From assembly GCA_031216915.1 (NCBI GenBank), contig CM062297.1:534214971-534278970 (forward strand): a DNA stretch of 64,000 nt, given 5' to 3'. The notes below the pieces were generated by a model that worked only from the letters and a program-made list of their open reading frames with translations, was not told the origin of the DNA and searched no databases. Every line of letters starts with the position of its first letter. Position 1 is the stretch's first letter. The stretch comes from Pictodentalium vernedei (taxonomy: Eukaryota; Mollusca; Scaphopoda; Dentaliida; Dentaliidae). A program made the position numbers and the translations under genes. Positions 11,284-21,812 of this stretch are shown here, piece after piece.

Positions 11284-12375
11284 AGTACTGGGAACGGGTC
11301 CAGTCGCCACCTGGCCAACTCGTCACCAAGCACCTGGGCCAAGTCGCCACCGGGCCAACTCGCCACCGGGCCAACTCGCCACCAGAAGTTAATAGTATGG
11401 CATGCAGTGATCAAGGTGATAATTACTTCACTAATAGACTTAGCCGGGATTAGTGACGGGGTATATTTTTGACAATGAAAGCCGCACCAAAAACGGAGAA
11501 TATTTCTACTCTCTGTTTTGGTGTGAGTTTCCTTGTTTCGACTAAACTGAAATGGAAGGGATATATTATTGACAAAGAAAGCCGCACCAAAACGGAGAAT
11601 ATTTCTACTCTCTGATTTGGTGTGAGTTTCTTTGTTTCGACTGATTTGAAATGGAAGCGTGTGGGCGAGATATAAGTCGGTGATGGGACGCGGGGCGATG
11701 GCAAATTGGGGTACCTGTAGTAAGTACAGTGTAGGTAGTCATCAGCCGGCAGGTCTGGGTCATCCATCGTTTCAGAGGCATTATCAGTGTACCTGTGTGA
11801 TAGGTCGAAACTTTCGTTGAGTGCTGTCTCGGGTAAAGTTGTTTCAGTGTCCATCATGTCATGGCGATTGTCTGGGTTATCAAGAAAAGCTTCTTCACTG
11901 AGACTGAGACCATTTTTTTCATTCAGTTCTGTCAATATAGCTATGTTTTGAGTATCTAGGGCTCGATTGGAAAAGGCAAATTTGATAGGTTTTTAGGTAT
12001 TTGTTTATATGAAATAATAGACAACTTGTTTTTGTGAGGTATCATAAACCAAAATACGCCAAAGACAAATCAAAATAAAAACTTCCACATTCGAAATATC
12101 ACGGAATAAATCAAAACATATGATGTGTGTGATCAGGTAGTGATGAGACGTATAGAGTTTTTGTGTAAAGCTATTCGAAATCGTATTTGAGGATTTTTAA
12201 CGGATTCTTCATTCTTTAAATGTTTTTTTCGGATTATTTATAAAAAAAAAAAACGTAAGTACTACACCTATAATAGTGGTCATCAAAGTGGGCCAAGTCG
12301 CCACCAGATATCGGGCCAACTCGCCACTAGTAGCGAGTTGGCCCGGTGGCGACTGGACCCGTACCCACCAGTACT
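11284..12375. mobile_element. About 1.1-kb element with imperfect inverted ends and GGCCAACTCGCCACC repeats
   Basis: The left end (11284-11322) and right end (12334-12375) are inverted copies. Both read inward from AGTACTGG to GGGTCCAGTCGCCACC and then GGCCAACTCG. The 15-base word GGCCAACTCGCCACC or close variants is repeated several times beside each end. Between them lie a 100-bp direct duplication (about 11460-11655) and a 161-codon frame. This looks like a non-autonomous or unrecognised DNA transposon. I could not define a target-site duplication. Confidence 0.55.
11450..11935 (-). CDS. Hypothetical protein inside the inverted-end element
   Basis: A 161-codon open frame that I do not recognise. 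The first 95 residues are acidic and rich in Asp, Ser and Pro. The C-terminal part contains two copies of a stretch with VET(K/R)KLTP(N/K)QRVEIFSV, produced by the DNA duplication at 11460-11655. No catalytic motif, signal peptide or membrane segment is evident. It may be a fragment of a transposon protein or a chance frame. Confidence 0.3.
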   Translation of the reverse strand: MTELNEKNGLSLSEEAFLDNPDNRHDMMDTETTLPETALNESFDLSHRYTDNASETMDDPDLPADDYLHCTYYRYPNLPSPRVPSPTYISPTRFHFKSVETKKLTPNQRVEIFSVLVRLSLSIIYPFHFSLVETRKLTPKQRVEIFSVFGAAFIVKNIPRH

Positions 12376-12640
12376 TAACCATACAGAGTTGTCTCCCCTT
12401 ACCACAAAGATGTTCTCTCTGATAGAGCCAAAAAAACGACATAAAAATAACCATTTTTTCTCCAATAAATTGTATAAGAGTACGTAGTGCTATATGACAA
12501 ATTCCTTTAGTCATTACCCAGAATCCTCTAATTTTTTATATAGTTTCTATTTTTAGAAACATCCTTAAATAACCCTCATCACTATTTTAATAAGTTCATT
12601 AACTTTATTATTTTTAACGTGAAGATCAAGATTCCTTTTT

Positions 12641-12995
12641 GGAAGTAAAAAAAACAAAAAAAATATTTTTTACAATTAATAATTATTATCATTAAAAAAA
12701 ATACACTCACAAAATTTAATAACCGTTTTTGTCATTAAAGAAAAAAAAAATGCAAAAAAAAAGTTGTTATTTTTTACATATATAATAGGAAGAAAAAAAA
12801 AACAAAAAATATTTTTTTACAATTAATAAATATTATCATTAAAAAAAATACACTCACAAAATTTAATAACCGTTTTTGTCATTAAAGAAAAAAAACTGTA
12901 AAAAAAGTTGTTATTTTTTACATATATAATAAGAAGTAGAAAAAAAAAACAAAAAAAATATTTTTTACAATTAATAATTATTATCATTTAAAAAA
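12641..12995. repeat. Tandem repeat of about 148 bp directly upstream of the Polinton polymerase
   Basis: Two full copies and one partial copy of an A/T-rich unit with TTTTTTACAATTAATAA, TACACTCACAAAATTTAAT, CGTTTTTGTCATTAAAG and GTTGTTATTTTTTACATAT start near 12641, 12789 and 12939. The array stops about 10 bases before the ATG at 13006, so it probably belongs to the 5' non-coding part of the Polinton-like element. Confidence 0.85.
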
Positions 12996-13005
12996 ATAAT
13001 CAGTC

Positions 13006-14235
13006 ATGAAATCGTCAGCACCTAAACAATCCGAATTAAAATTGAAGAGAGTCGAGAGATATTCGAAGTTCGGTAGTAAAATTTATAGACTACAATTAAA
13101 CAACGCCATCGAATTGAAGGACATGGAGACGAGTGGATTGAGAGGAATACGAGAAATATACATTGCCTTTTAAATTGAACGAGACCGCCCTGGAATTAAT
13201 GCACGAATGTCAAGACGATCTATTAGCCATTCTCTCGGAAAAGATAGAAATTTCTATGCATACGATCTGTCGCTAATTTACTGGAGTAATATATATCTGA
13301 ACGTCTCTAAAGACGTGGTTGACAAATTGAATCTGAGCATCGAGGAAAAACGAACGATCCTTTGAAAGCATCTTCCTACATAAAATTACCTTATTTCGTA
13401 TTTAAAAAGCAAGCTGTGATCAATGTGAAAAATGAAGATGATAGCGAGTGTTTCAAATGGGAGATCACATCGGCCTAGTATCCCGTAGAAAAGCACGCTC
13501 AGAGAGTTTCCAAGTACTCAGAGACTTGTAAACATCTCGATTGGACGGGAGTGTCTTTCCCAACGCGGTTGAAAGACATCGAAAAGCTAAATCCCACCGT
13601 GGCCGTGAACGTCTTGGGATACGAGGGAAACGATAAAAAAGGAATAGTCTATCCTCTCAAACTGACTTCGCACAAAGAGCGAGAAAAGATTGTTAATTTG
13701 TTATTAATTTCAGAGGGTAACAATCAACATTATTGCTGGATTAAAAGTATGAGTTCTTTACTGTTGAAGCAGATTAGAAAACATAACGATGAGAGATTTT
13801 TCTGTCTCAACTGCATGAATTCGTTCTGTAGTCAAGAATTGTTGACGCATCATCGGGAATATTGCAGCGAAAAGCAAGGCGTTGCCGTCGAAATACCTAA
13901 ACCTAACACTATCGTGGATTTTCGCAACTACAAAAAAAGATTAGAACCACCATTCGTCATCTACGCCGATTTTGAATGTTTTACCACGAAAATAAATTCT
14001 TGCCAGCCTGACAAGCGTAGGAGTTATGCTGAAAAATATCAGAAGCAAATACCTTTGGACTATTGTTATTACGTGAAATGTTCTTTCGACGATCAAGAAT
14101 GGCCGGTCCATTCGTCTACACCAAACGTTCAGATGACGACGACATGGCTCAAAGATTCGTAGAAGAGTTAGAAACGAAAATTCAAATATTATACGACAAA
14201 TTTAAAAAACCAGAAGACATGATCATTACGCCAGA
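13006..14235 (+). pseudogene. Polinton protein-primed DNA polymerase B, piece 1 (N-terminal and exonuclease regions)
   Basis: This piece starts at the ATG at 13006 just after the upstream tandem repeat. Frame changes occur near 13170, with further stops before 13500. The longest intact part is 13551-14162 (203 codons). That part holds a paired Cys/His segment (CLNCMNSFC, then H-H-x3-C; about 13804-13865) and the exonuclease I motif D-F-E within YADFECF (about 13962-13980). A frameshift near 14130 moves the reading to another frame that remains open to about 14230. The palm domain is found downstream beyond a 7-kb insertion. The gene is non-functional. Confidence 0.88.
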
Positions 14236-14239
14236 ACAA

Positions 14240-14771
14240 TAGCGAGAATACTATAACCGTGGGGAACGGCCGTCGATGTCTGCTGTGAAACAATGGTGTT
14301 CAACTGATGACTAGGAGACAAATTAAAGATGATAACAATTTAACAGCGAATCTGGTATTCCAAATATCTAACAGCAATCAGCATTTAATAACCGGACTTG
14401 TTGGATATCCGAACAATTTTACAGCAATAGCTCAGGGGATTTCCCGATAAAATGAAGCAGAGTTACGTTTGGGAATCCAAACTATAACTGAATTCTTTCT
14501 TATGATCAATGCTATGTATACAGTATAATAAATGCGTCATGTCATAACAAGTTTTCACTGGGTCTTAATGATATGCCTTATTAACTTAGTGAATAGAGCT
14601 TAAATAAACAATGGAGGAAAACAATGAATAGAGGCAACTTGTTAACAACTTCTATAAGAAAAGCTTGCTGTCACACGACGATGAAGAAATATGCCAAGTT
14701 TGAAACAAATGAAATTAAATTGGACAAAATGCGAATAGTAGATGGTGAATTTTACAACAGTGAATGTGTAT
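14240..14771. other. Unassigned segment between polymerase piece 1 and the LINE
   Basis: AT-rich sequence with no recognisable polymerase coding and no clear repeat. It may be decayed Polinton sequence or a remnant of another insertion. Confidence 0.35.
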
Positions 14772-16825
14772 GTTATACTTGGCAGACCCACCATTTCCCA
14801 AATGGTTTTCCCCACGAAAACCTTATTGAAACTGTTCCTCCCTATAAATTTCATTTGGTTAAGGATTCGCTTCCCCTTCGGAATCAATTTATTTGTGTGG
14901 TTTCGGTAGATGCCTCCTCCTGTGATGTTTATATTTACCCCCAGGTACTCATAGTCACTAGTCTCGCCTACACTAAGAAGTCTACTGCTACCTTCCGGAA
15001 TGCAGAACTCCCCCACTTTCCACCTTCGAGTGGGGTCCACTTTGCGGCCCACGGGTATAACATTGCTCTTGCTTTCATTAAGTTCGAGTCTCCATTTGCT
15101 CCCATATTTCCCAACAATTCCCAGCATCTTCGCTAGCCCCTCTTCGCTTTCTGACACTAGCACCATATCGTCAGCAAAAAATAGCCCTGGGATCTTCAAG
15201 TCACCAACTGCAACCCCCTCGTCGCTATGCAGGAGTTCATCTCCTAAACCTTTGATGTACAATGCAAAAAGAATTGGCGAAAGGATTCACCCCTGTTTTA
15301 GGCCTATCTCCATAGGCACACGTTTTGTTGTAATGTTTCCCAGGCTAAGTTCACTTTGTACATCTTTATATAATGCTTTCATAATCCCAACAAACTCGCC
15401 CCCAAGCCCAGAGCCTCCAGCTTGCGCCACATACCCTCCCTCCATACTCTATCATATGCCTTTTAACATCCAAAAAGGCCATGAACATCTTTTTCTTTTC
15501 TGCTTTCGCGGATTCTATCATTTGGGATAGCTTGAAAAGATGGTCAGTGACTCTCCTTCCCTTCCTGAAGCCATTCTGGATTTCTCCCCAAAAACCCTCC
15601 TCTTCGATCACCTCCTCTAATCTCCCATACATGATTTTAAAAAGACTTTTCCAATGTTGCTGCTGACAGAGATCCCTCGATAGTTATCCAAGACGTCTTT
15701 TTCCCCCTTTTTGTGAATAAATGTCACTTCACTTTCCCTCCACTCCTTTGGGACCTCTTGTTTTTCTATGGTTAAATTGAATAGGACAGTTAGGCTTTCC
15801 AAGAGTTCCTCTCCCCCTTTTTCGATAAACTCATTAGGAATTTCGTCCACCCCTCCCGCTTTTCCATTCCTTAATTTTGAGATCACCCTTCGCACCTCCT
15901 CAGTTTTGATTTCGCTGCACACGAAGTTCGATAGATTTTCCTCGACCTGATTCGGACACTCGGGTGCGTTCCCCATGCCCCATCGCTTATCGTTTACCTT
16001 TTCCCAGTGCTCGACTAGTTCTAATGCGATTTGATCTCGCTCTTCCGTAACTCTGCCATCTACTTTAATGCTCTGTGGGTTATTCCCTTTGTTATGTTTG
16101 TTCACCCATTTCCAAAATACGCTCTTACTCGACCCCCCCCCCCCCCCCCTGCCGTTCTTATCGTCCTAATAAGACTGCTATTTCGCACTCTCCGGTTGTT
16201 GTCTTTAATCTTGTTTACTTTATTTCGTGCTTGTTGGTATTCTTCCTTTGCTACCATGGCCTCATTGCTTTCCACCCCCTTAAGTTTTCTACTTCTCCTA
16301 TATGCAGCACATTTAGCTTTTCTAACCTTTATGGCCCTTTTCAGTTCTTCGTTCACTCTGTACCCAAGCTCCCGTGTTGGCACCCTAATCTTTCCTACAC
16401 TTTCCTTCCCTGCCTCCACTAGGCTCGTAACTATGGCGTCGGCCATCTTCTGGACACTGCCCCCCTTGTGTACGGCTGCAAGCTTTGGTTTCAGTTTTTC
16501 TTCGAACTTCGTCCAGTCGGCATCCTTTTTGAGTTCCCAAACCTCCTTGAAGCTTCCTTTGCTTTTCTCTAGGTTTTTGGCCCTCATCGTCACTGTGATC
16601 AAGTTGTGATCACTATCCAACTCCATTTTGCCCTCATCATCCACTTCTACCCCTATCACCTCCCTCCATAAATTAATATCTGTGAGAATGTAATCAATTA
16701 TTGATTTTCTGTCGTTTCTCTCCCAGGTCCATTTCCCCTTACATCTAGCGACCCTGTTCAGAATCTTCAGACCGAACTCATTTGTGAAGTTCAACAGCTT
16801 CCTTCCATTCCTGTTGACTTTTTTG
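14772..16825 (-). mobile_element. Non-LTR retrotransposon (LINE), copy 2, truncated at both ends
   Basis: The minus strand reads, in order, the end of an apurinic-type endonuclease, a linker, and the reverse transcriptase past the catalytic F-A-D-D box. It stops abruptly at about 14772, in mid ORF2, compared with the plus-strand copy, which continues to 8245. Its 5' side ends inside the endonuclease near 16825, exactly where DIRS sequence begins. It lies within the disrupted Polinton polymerase. Confidence 0.85.
14790..16815 (-). pseudogene. LINE ORF2 remnant: endonuclease C-terminus and reverse transcriptase
   Basis: The endonuclease end is at 16102-16794 and includes SDHNLITVTM, the conserved Ser-Asp-His box of APE-type endonucleases. 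RT motifs follow: a region with GKAGGVDEIPNEF and IHKKGEKDVLDNYRGIS (15617-16105), QNGFRKGRRVTDH (about 15570), and FADDMVLVSESEE (about 15130-15180) carrying the catalytic Asp pair. Frameshifts occur near 15620 and 15450 and a stop near 15290. A poly-C tract near 16135 produces a glycine run in the linker. Unlike copy 1, this copy keeps the FADD box. Confidence 0.87.
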
Positions 16826-16839
16826 TCTTCAAAAACGAG

Positions 16840-18375
16840 TCACAAGAGATCGATGGAACCCGCCATGTGGAGCATCCACCTGGTGGAAATGACCCTGCCC
16901 CGACGGGACGGGGAGTCGGCTAGGACGTTCAGGCGACCGGGAATGTGACGAACAGCCACCCCGGCGTGGACATCCTGAGCGAGCAGTATAAGATCCCAAG
17001 CCAATTCGTACATTGAAACAGAGTGCGTGCCGCCCTGGTTCCGAATGTAAGCAACCACCGTCGAATGGTCGGACAACAGAAGGACCTGGCGATTCGACAG
17101 GTGAGGGATCCACTGCCTGAAACGCAGAAGAAGAGCAAGAAGCTCCTTCTGGTTGATGTGTAGAGCTGCATGATCCTGGTCCCACATCCCGTGAATGGAA
17201 AGACCTAGAGGATCCAACGACGCACCCCATCCGAGATCGCTGGCATCTGCCGTCAGAACGCGATCGGACGTGGGTAAGTCCAACGGAACACCCTGCGAAA
17301 GCCACTGGACATCCGCCCAGAGGAGAAGGTGAGGATAAAGATATTCTGGAAACTGAATCACCAGATTCAGAAAATCTACATTCGGCCTCCAACGACTGAG
17401 CAGAAAGTGTTGGAGAGGTCTGACACGCAGCCTACCTAGAGGAATGAGATCCGTCACCGAACAGCAGAGACCGATTAGCCGGAGAAAACTCCGAGTCGTC
17501 GCAGATGTGGACTGGGACAGAGTCGGAGCAAAAGCTGAGAGAATCACAGCCTTGGCCTGGGGAACCGCCATCCCCAGAGATAAAACGACTGAGAAGGGAC
17601 CAGGTCCGACTTCTCGTTGACTCTGAAACCTGAACAAGCTCAACAGAGTGGCGACATCCGACTCAAGTAAGGCAGCATTGGAATGCCTCTGGAGGATATC
17701 GTCCAGATATGCCGAAGTAGTCACCCTGGACTGTGTGCGATGGAAAGCTATCACATGCGGCATCAGTCTGGTGAAGGCCCAAGGAACCAGGTTGAGGCCG
17801 AAAGGCATGGCCTTGAACTGGTAAACTCGCCCCAGAGAAACGAACCCGAGATACTTCCGTGACGCCCAATGCACCGGAACGTGAAAGTAAGCGTCTCGCA
17901 GGTCGAAGCTGGAAGCGAAATCTCCCTGGTGAATTGAACGGAGGACCGACCTAAAAGTCTCCATGCTGAACTTGGGAGCAATGATAGACTGGTTCAGGAA
18001 ACTCAGATCGAGAACCGGTCGGAGTCGGCCGTCCTTCTTCGGCACCAAGAACAGGCGGGAATAGAAATCCACTGACCTAATGTTCTTGATGACCTCAATC
18101 GCCCCCTTTGTCAGGAGATTGTCTATCTCCGTGGACAAAAGTTCCCGACGTAAAATGTCTGAAGGAACTGTGGTTGGAAAAGGCACCCTGGACAGAGTGG
18201 GGTGCCGTCGGAAGGATATTCGCAGCCCGGACCAAACAACATCTAACATCCAAGGATCGGATGTGATGGTGGCCCAACGGTCTGCGAACTCTGCTATCCT
18301 TCCCCCAACCTGGGACGAGTCGAGGTGAGGACCTTCATTGCGAACCCCGACGAGGCTCGCGAGAGGAGAAAACAC
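16840..18375 (-). CDS. DIRS reverse transcriptase-RNase H (copy A1)
   Basis: A 511-codon uninterrupted frame, the best-preserved protein in the window. RT motifs: FYSRLFLVPKKDGRLRPVLD (about residues 107-126), SSFDLRDAYFHVPV with the first catalytic Asp, MPFGLNLVPWAF, and AYLDDILQRH with the catalytic Asp pair (about residue 225). RNase H follows: LTADASDLGWGA, INQKELLALLL, LLLSDHSTVVAYIRNQG, and HIPGRLNVLADSPSR near the end, giving the expected acidic residues. The frame ends about where LINE sequence starts, so its natural C-terminus may be lost. It would copy element RNA into DNA. The companion recombinase is missing from this copy. Confidence 0.9.
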   Translation of the reverse strand: MFSPLASLVGVRNEGPHLDSSQVGGRIAEFADRWATITSDPWMLDVVWSGLRISFRRHPTLSRVPFPTTVPSDILRRELLSTEIDNLLTKGAIEVIKNIRSVDFYSRLFLVPKKDGRLRPVLDLSFLNQSIIAPKFSMETFRSVLRSIHQGDFASSFDLRDAYFHVPVHWASRKYLGFVSLGRVYQFKAMPFGLNLVPWAFTRLMPHVIAFHRTQSRVTTSAYLDDILQRHSNAALLESDVATLLSLFRFQSQREVGPGPFSVVLSLGMAVPQAKAVILSAFAPTLSQSTSATTRSFLRLIGLCCSVTDLIPLGRLRVRPLQHFLLSRWRPNVDFLNLVIQFPEYLYPHLLLWADVQWLSQGVPLDLPTSDRVLTADASDLGWGASLDPLGLSIHGMWDQDHAALHINQKELLALLLRFRQWIPHLSNRQVLLLSDHSTVVAYIRNQGGTHSVSMYELAWDLILLAQDVHAGVAVRHIPGRLNVLADSPSRRGRVISTRWMLHMAGSIDLL

Positions 18376-18409
18376 CTCCTCTACAGAATGAAGAATCCTG
18401 GGACTTCCC

Positions 18410-19720
18410 TCAAGACTGCCAACGCTTACCCTTACCCCTTGAGTAAGAAGTAGAAGCGGTGGCAGAAGGATCAGCCCCTTTGCTTCGCAGAGGAAGCAGA
18501 GGGTACTTGTTAGGCTTGGAACGGCCCGTGCCTACCCTAGAAGGCTGATCAAGCTGAAGAAACAGCAGCTGATCGTTGGAATGACGTAGGACGTCATCCC
18601 GGACCGTCAACACAGAACCATGGAAAAGTTGCGGACCTGCCCAAAAAGCAGATCGAAGAGTAGCGCACTGCTCCTCAGGAAGGGATCGGCCTGTGTCCAG
18701 CACAGAGACCCTTCGAACTAATTCCAGATTAGCCGTGTTACAGGCATGCGTGTGAGTAAGATGCATGAGCGCCTTGGACAACACACGCAAAGGAGCCTGT
18801 ACCTCGTCAAACTTATCTGAAGGCAGATAAGCAGCTAAAGCTGAGACGACGTGATCGGAGAGAGAAAGCATAGCAAGCATCTCTCTCGATAAGCCCAATG
18901 TGGACTCCAGAGTCGTCATCGGAATGACGGCAGACTTGGACTTGGAAAGCCCGAGGGAATTGGAGTCCTGATCCAAAACCGTCAAAGTCTGGTAGACCGA
19001 CGGATTGGCGGAATCGTAGGAACGATAACGCGCCGGGGGCAAAAAGGTGTCAACTCTGGTGAAGAACGGAGCCTTCATAGCCTTGGAACTTAGCTTGGAG
19101 TCCAAGGCTGAAAATGCTTCAACCAACTGTACCGACGGGCACGGTCGAAGACGCCCAGAAGCAGGTTGCTCCATAGACTGTTGGCGCGCGACCGATGATC
19201 GGGGCCTGGCTGACACTGTCGACTGGTTAGATGGTTTGAGATCCGGAAGGAACCCAAACACGAAATCAAGAGCTGCCCCCAAGTCCGAAGACTGCTGGCT
19301 CTCGACATCAAGCATGTCTGACTCTTCCCCTGAGTCGGAAGACTCATAGCCCATCGTGGGCTAACCAACCGACGCTTCCCATGGTGTCGGAACACCAGGG
19401 GGATCAGAAAGCGGCCTGTTTCCAATCCCGGGAGGCGGCGCCATAGGGGGCACCTGGAAACCACTCGCTGCCACGCTGGAAGCAACGGGAAGGCTCTTTG
19501 ACAGAACCTGAGTGAGTAAGGAGAGGGCCTCCCTAAGCTCACTGCCCGTACTGGCCGGTTCGACAGGGGAACGAACCGGCAAAGTGGCTTCACCTCTGAC
19601 CCTCTTAACCAGCGAAGGGTCACGATCCTCCAAAAGACCCGACGTGGGACAGCGGGCGGCAGCCGAAAACGTCTGAAGGCAGACGTGTATAGGGGTGTGA
19701 CACACCCCGAGGATCATCAT
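18410..19720 (-). pseudogene. DIRS gag-like ORF (copy A1) with one in-frame stop
   Basis: A 314-codon frame (18410-19354) and a 119-codon frame (19361-19720) are in the same register and separated by a single TAG at about 19361. Copies A2 and A3 read through at the matching place, so the stop is private to A1. The protein is rich in Ser, Leu and Pro, begins its second half with an acidic stretch (SSDSGEESDMLD), and ends with a basic, Ser/Gly-rich tail. No zinc knuckle is seen. The position upstream of RT and the match to the other two copies support a gag-like role. Confidence 0.7.
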
Positions 19721-19869
19721 AGCAGGAACTCATGAGAGTCACCGCTGACCTCTGCAGGGCAGAAGGTCCAGGCTGCACAAAAGACGTTGGACTCCCAAAA
19801 CTGGTCGTGTGGCCAGAATGAGTGGACGGAAACGCCACGGAGTTCATAGTGTCCCACTAAGAACAACCG

Positions 19870-20840
19870 AATCCAATGACAACTGTGGTGCTCGACGGCG
19901 CAGAGACCACAGGAGAGGGTCCGACCGGCAGCCACTTCCAACTTCGCCGAGTTGAAGTCAGAGAAGGCTGAGGCCGATACCCCCACGTCTACACAACCAG
20001 ACACCGCAGCAGACCACTGCAGGTAAAAAAACTACTGTGCTCAATGGCTGAAAGGACACAATAGGGGGTTCAGTCGGCAGCCCCATTTGACTTCGCCGAG
20101 TGGAAGTCTGGGAAGGCTGGGGCCGAAACCCCACAACCGCACTACAGACATCCCTGCAGACCCTGGCAGGGAGAAGCGCCGAGGCCGGCTAAAAACGGTG
20201 CCCAATGACGTTGTAGACGGAACAGCAGTAGCAGCAGATACGACGGGAGCTGTTGGAACTGGCGGAAAAGCGGAGAGAGCCATCAAGCTCGGCCTCCAAA
20301 GGAGGAGTCACAACCCTAGTGACAGCCTCAGATGTCGACCGGAGAGGGCGCATAGTCCCGGAACCAGGCATCTCTACACCAGAAAACCAACAGCTCCCGC
20401 AGTATCCACCACGGTAAAACACTGCACATTCCCCACAGAAGGGGAATAACTCTCACCAGACATGGTCGAATCGGGAAGCCCCGAAACGACAGCGGTCCCC
20501 ACCCCCCGCTGGTGCGGGAGGAGCTGCACATCCCCCACGGAGGGGGAGCAATTCTCATCAGACGTGGTCGAATCGGGCGACACGAAACGATAGCGTTCAC
20601 CACCCCCCGCGGGAGCGGGAGGAGCTGCACATCCCCCACGGAGGGGGTCAAACTCACACCAGACGTGGTCGAGTCGGTGGGGGGCCCGAAACGACAGTGT
20701 CCCCCCCCCCCCCGCGGGGGCGGGAGGAGCTGCACATCCCCCACGGAGGGGGTAAACTCACATCAGACGTGGTCGAGTCGGGAGGCTCCCGAAACGACAG
20801 CATTCCACGCCACCCGCGGGTGCGGACGAAACGGACACGA
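19870..20840 (-). repeat. DIRS 5' leader tandem repeats (copy A1)
   Basis: Two arrays are visible. At about 19880-20180 a unit with CTTCGCCGAGT(T/G)GAAGTC and AGACCCTGGCAGGGA-like words is repeated twice. At about 20450-20840 a unit of about 103 bp with GTGGTCGA(A/G)TCGG and the palindrome-like CATCCCCCACGGAGGGGG is repeated four times. The same units appear in different numbers in copies A2 and A3. Confidence 0.8.
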
Positions 20841-21479
20841 GAACGCACCAATGGCGAGGGCAAAAGGAATTGCCCTAAAGGAACCGAACTGGAAAGAACA
20901 GAGGTGAGAGCAGTAGAGAAAAAGGTGAACTCAACAGAAACAGAAAGTAGAAGAACACCCTCAACTACGAGAGAAGGTGGCAGAACCCAGACGGCCGACA
21001 CCTACTCCAATAACAAATTTTTATCAACCGAAAAATTCATTGTCGAATCGCGATGACACGATGTCGCAAACAAAACATTCGCGAAAACGGAATAGAAAAT
21101 AATAAACAATGAGAATGTGGTTGAAAATATAAACGAGAATATATAAAACACAGCCCTGTTATTATACGATCTTCAGATCCATAATTCCAGTCACAGGAAA
21201 ACCATTATCCACGAGTTGAATTATCACTGTTTCATAATGCATGTGGCGGAAACACATCCTGCTCGTGCCTCGGATAGAAAAAGAATGGCGAATTGACGCA
21301 TTGCGCACTGTTACGGAAGTCGTGGATTTGTACTATGGAAGAGCGTCCCATACTGGGTGTGCGCCGATGGCGCTCGGTCCAGTTTTGGCTTATTTTTTCG
21401 TGGTGTTTTTACACCACTTTTCTTTCCCAAAAGAAATCACTTATAACATATGATTGTTTTGTTGTTTTGTTTGTGTCGT

Positions 21480-21812
21480 TGACATTTCGAACTAGATCCG
21501 CTTTGGTATTACACTTCACCTGGACTCGCTTGGGATGCTCTCTTGAAAACGACTGAGGTTCGATTGGAAGTATTAACGGATGTAGACATGTTGCTCATGT
21601 TTGAAAAGGCTGTGAGAGGTGGCATCTCTATGATTTCCACCAGATATGCTAACGCTAATAATTCTCACATGGGAAAAGATTTCAATTCGAAAAAAACGAG
21701 TAAATTCATACTGTATTGGGATGCTAATAATTTGTACGGTTGGGCCATGAGCCATCCTTTACCGATTGGAAATTTCAAATGGGTTGAAACGTTGGAAGAA
21801 AAAGAACGAGAG
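21480..21812 (+). pseudogene. Polinton DNA polymerase B, piece 2 (start of the palm)
   Basis: Coding for the polymerase resumes after the DIRS block. It contains the palm motif A region YWDANNLYGWAM (about 21712-21750), the type expected for protein-primed family B polymerases, preceded by a stretch with DPLWYYTSPGLAW (about 21495-21535). The frame is open until it runs into an AGGTGAGC repeat at about 21810 and stops. Position, strand and order match piece 1 upstream and piece 3 downstream. Confidence 0.88.

Larger units (their letters stand above)
16830..21430 (-). mobile_element. DIRS-family retrotransposon, copy A1, truncated at both ends
   Basis: DIRS elements use a tyrosine recombinase, not an integrase, and have inverted terminal repeats. 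Copy A1 reads on the minus strand: part of the 5' inverted terminal repeat (about 21130-21430), a leader with tandem repeats, a gag-like ORF, and an RT-RNase H ORF. It ends at 16830 before the recombinase, where LINE sequence begins. The 5' ITR lacks its outermost ~100 bp by comparison with copy A3. The copy sits inside the Polinton polymerase, which resumes near 21480. Confidence 0.88.

Noticed and set aside
16031..16609. 192-codon plus-strand frame
   Set aside because: It is antisense to the LINE endonuclease/RT region, which has clear motifs on the minus strand.
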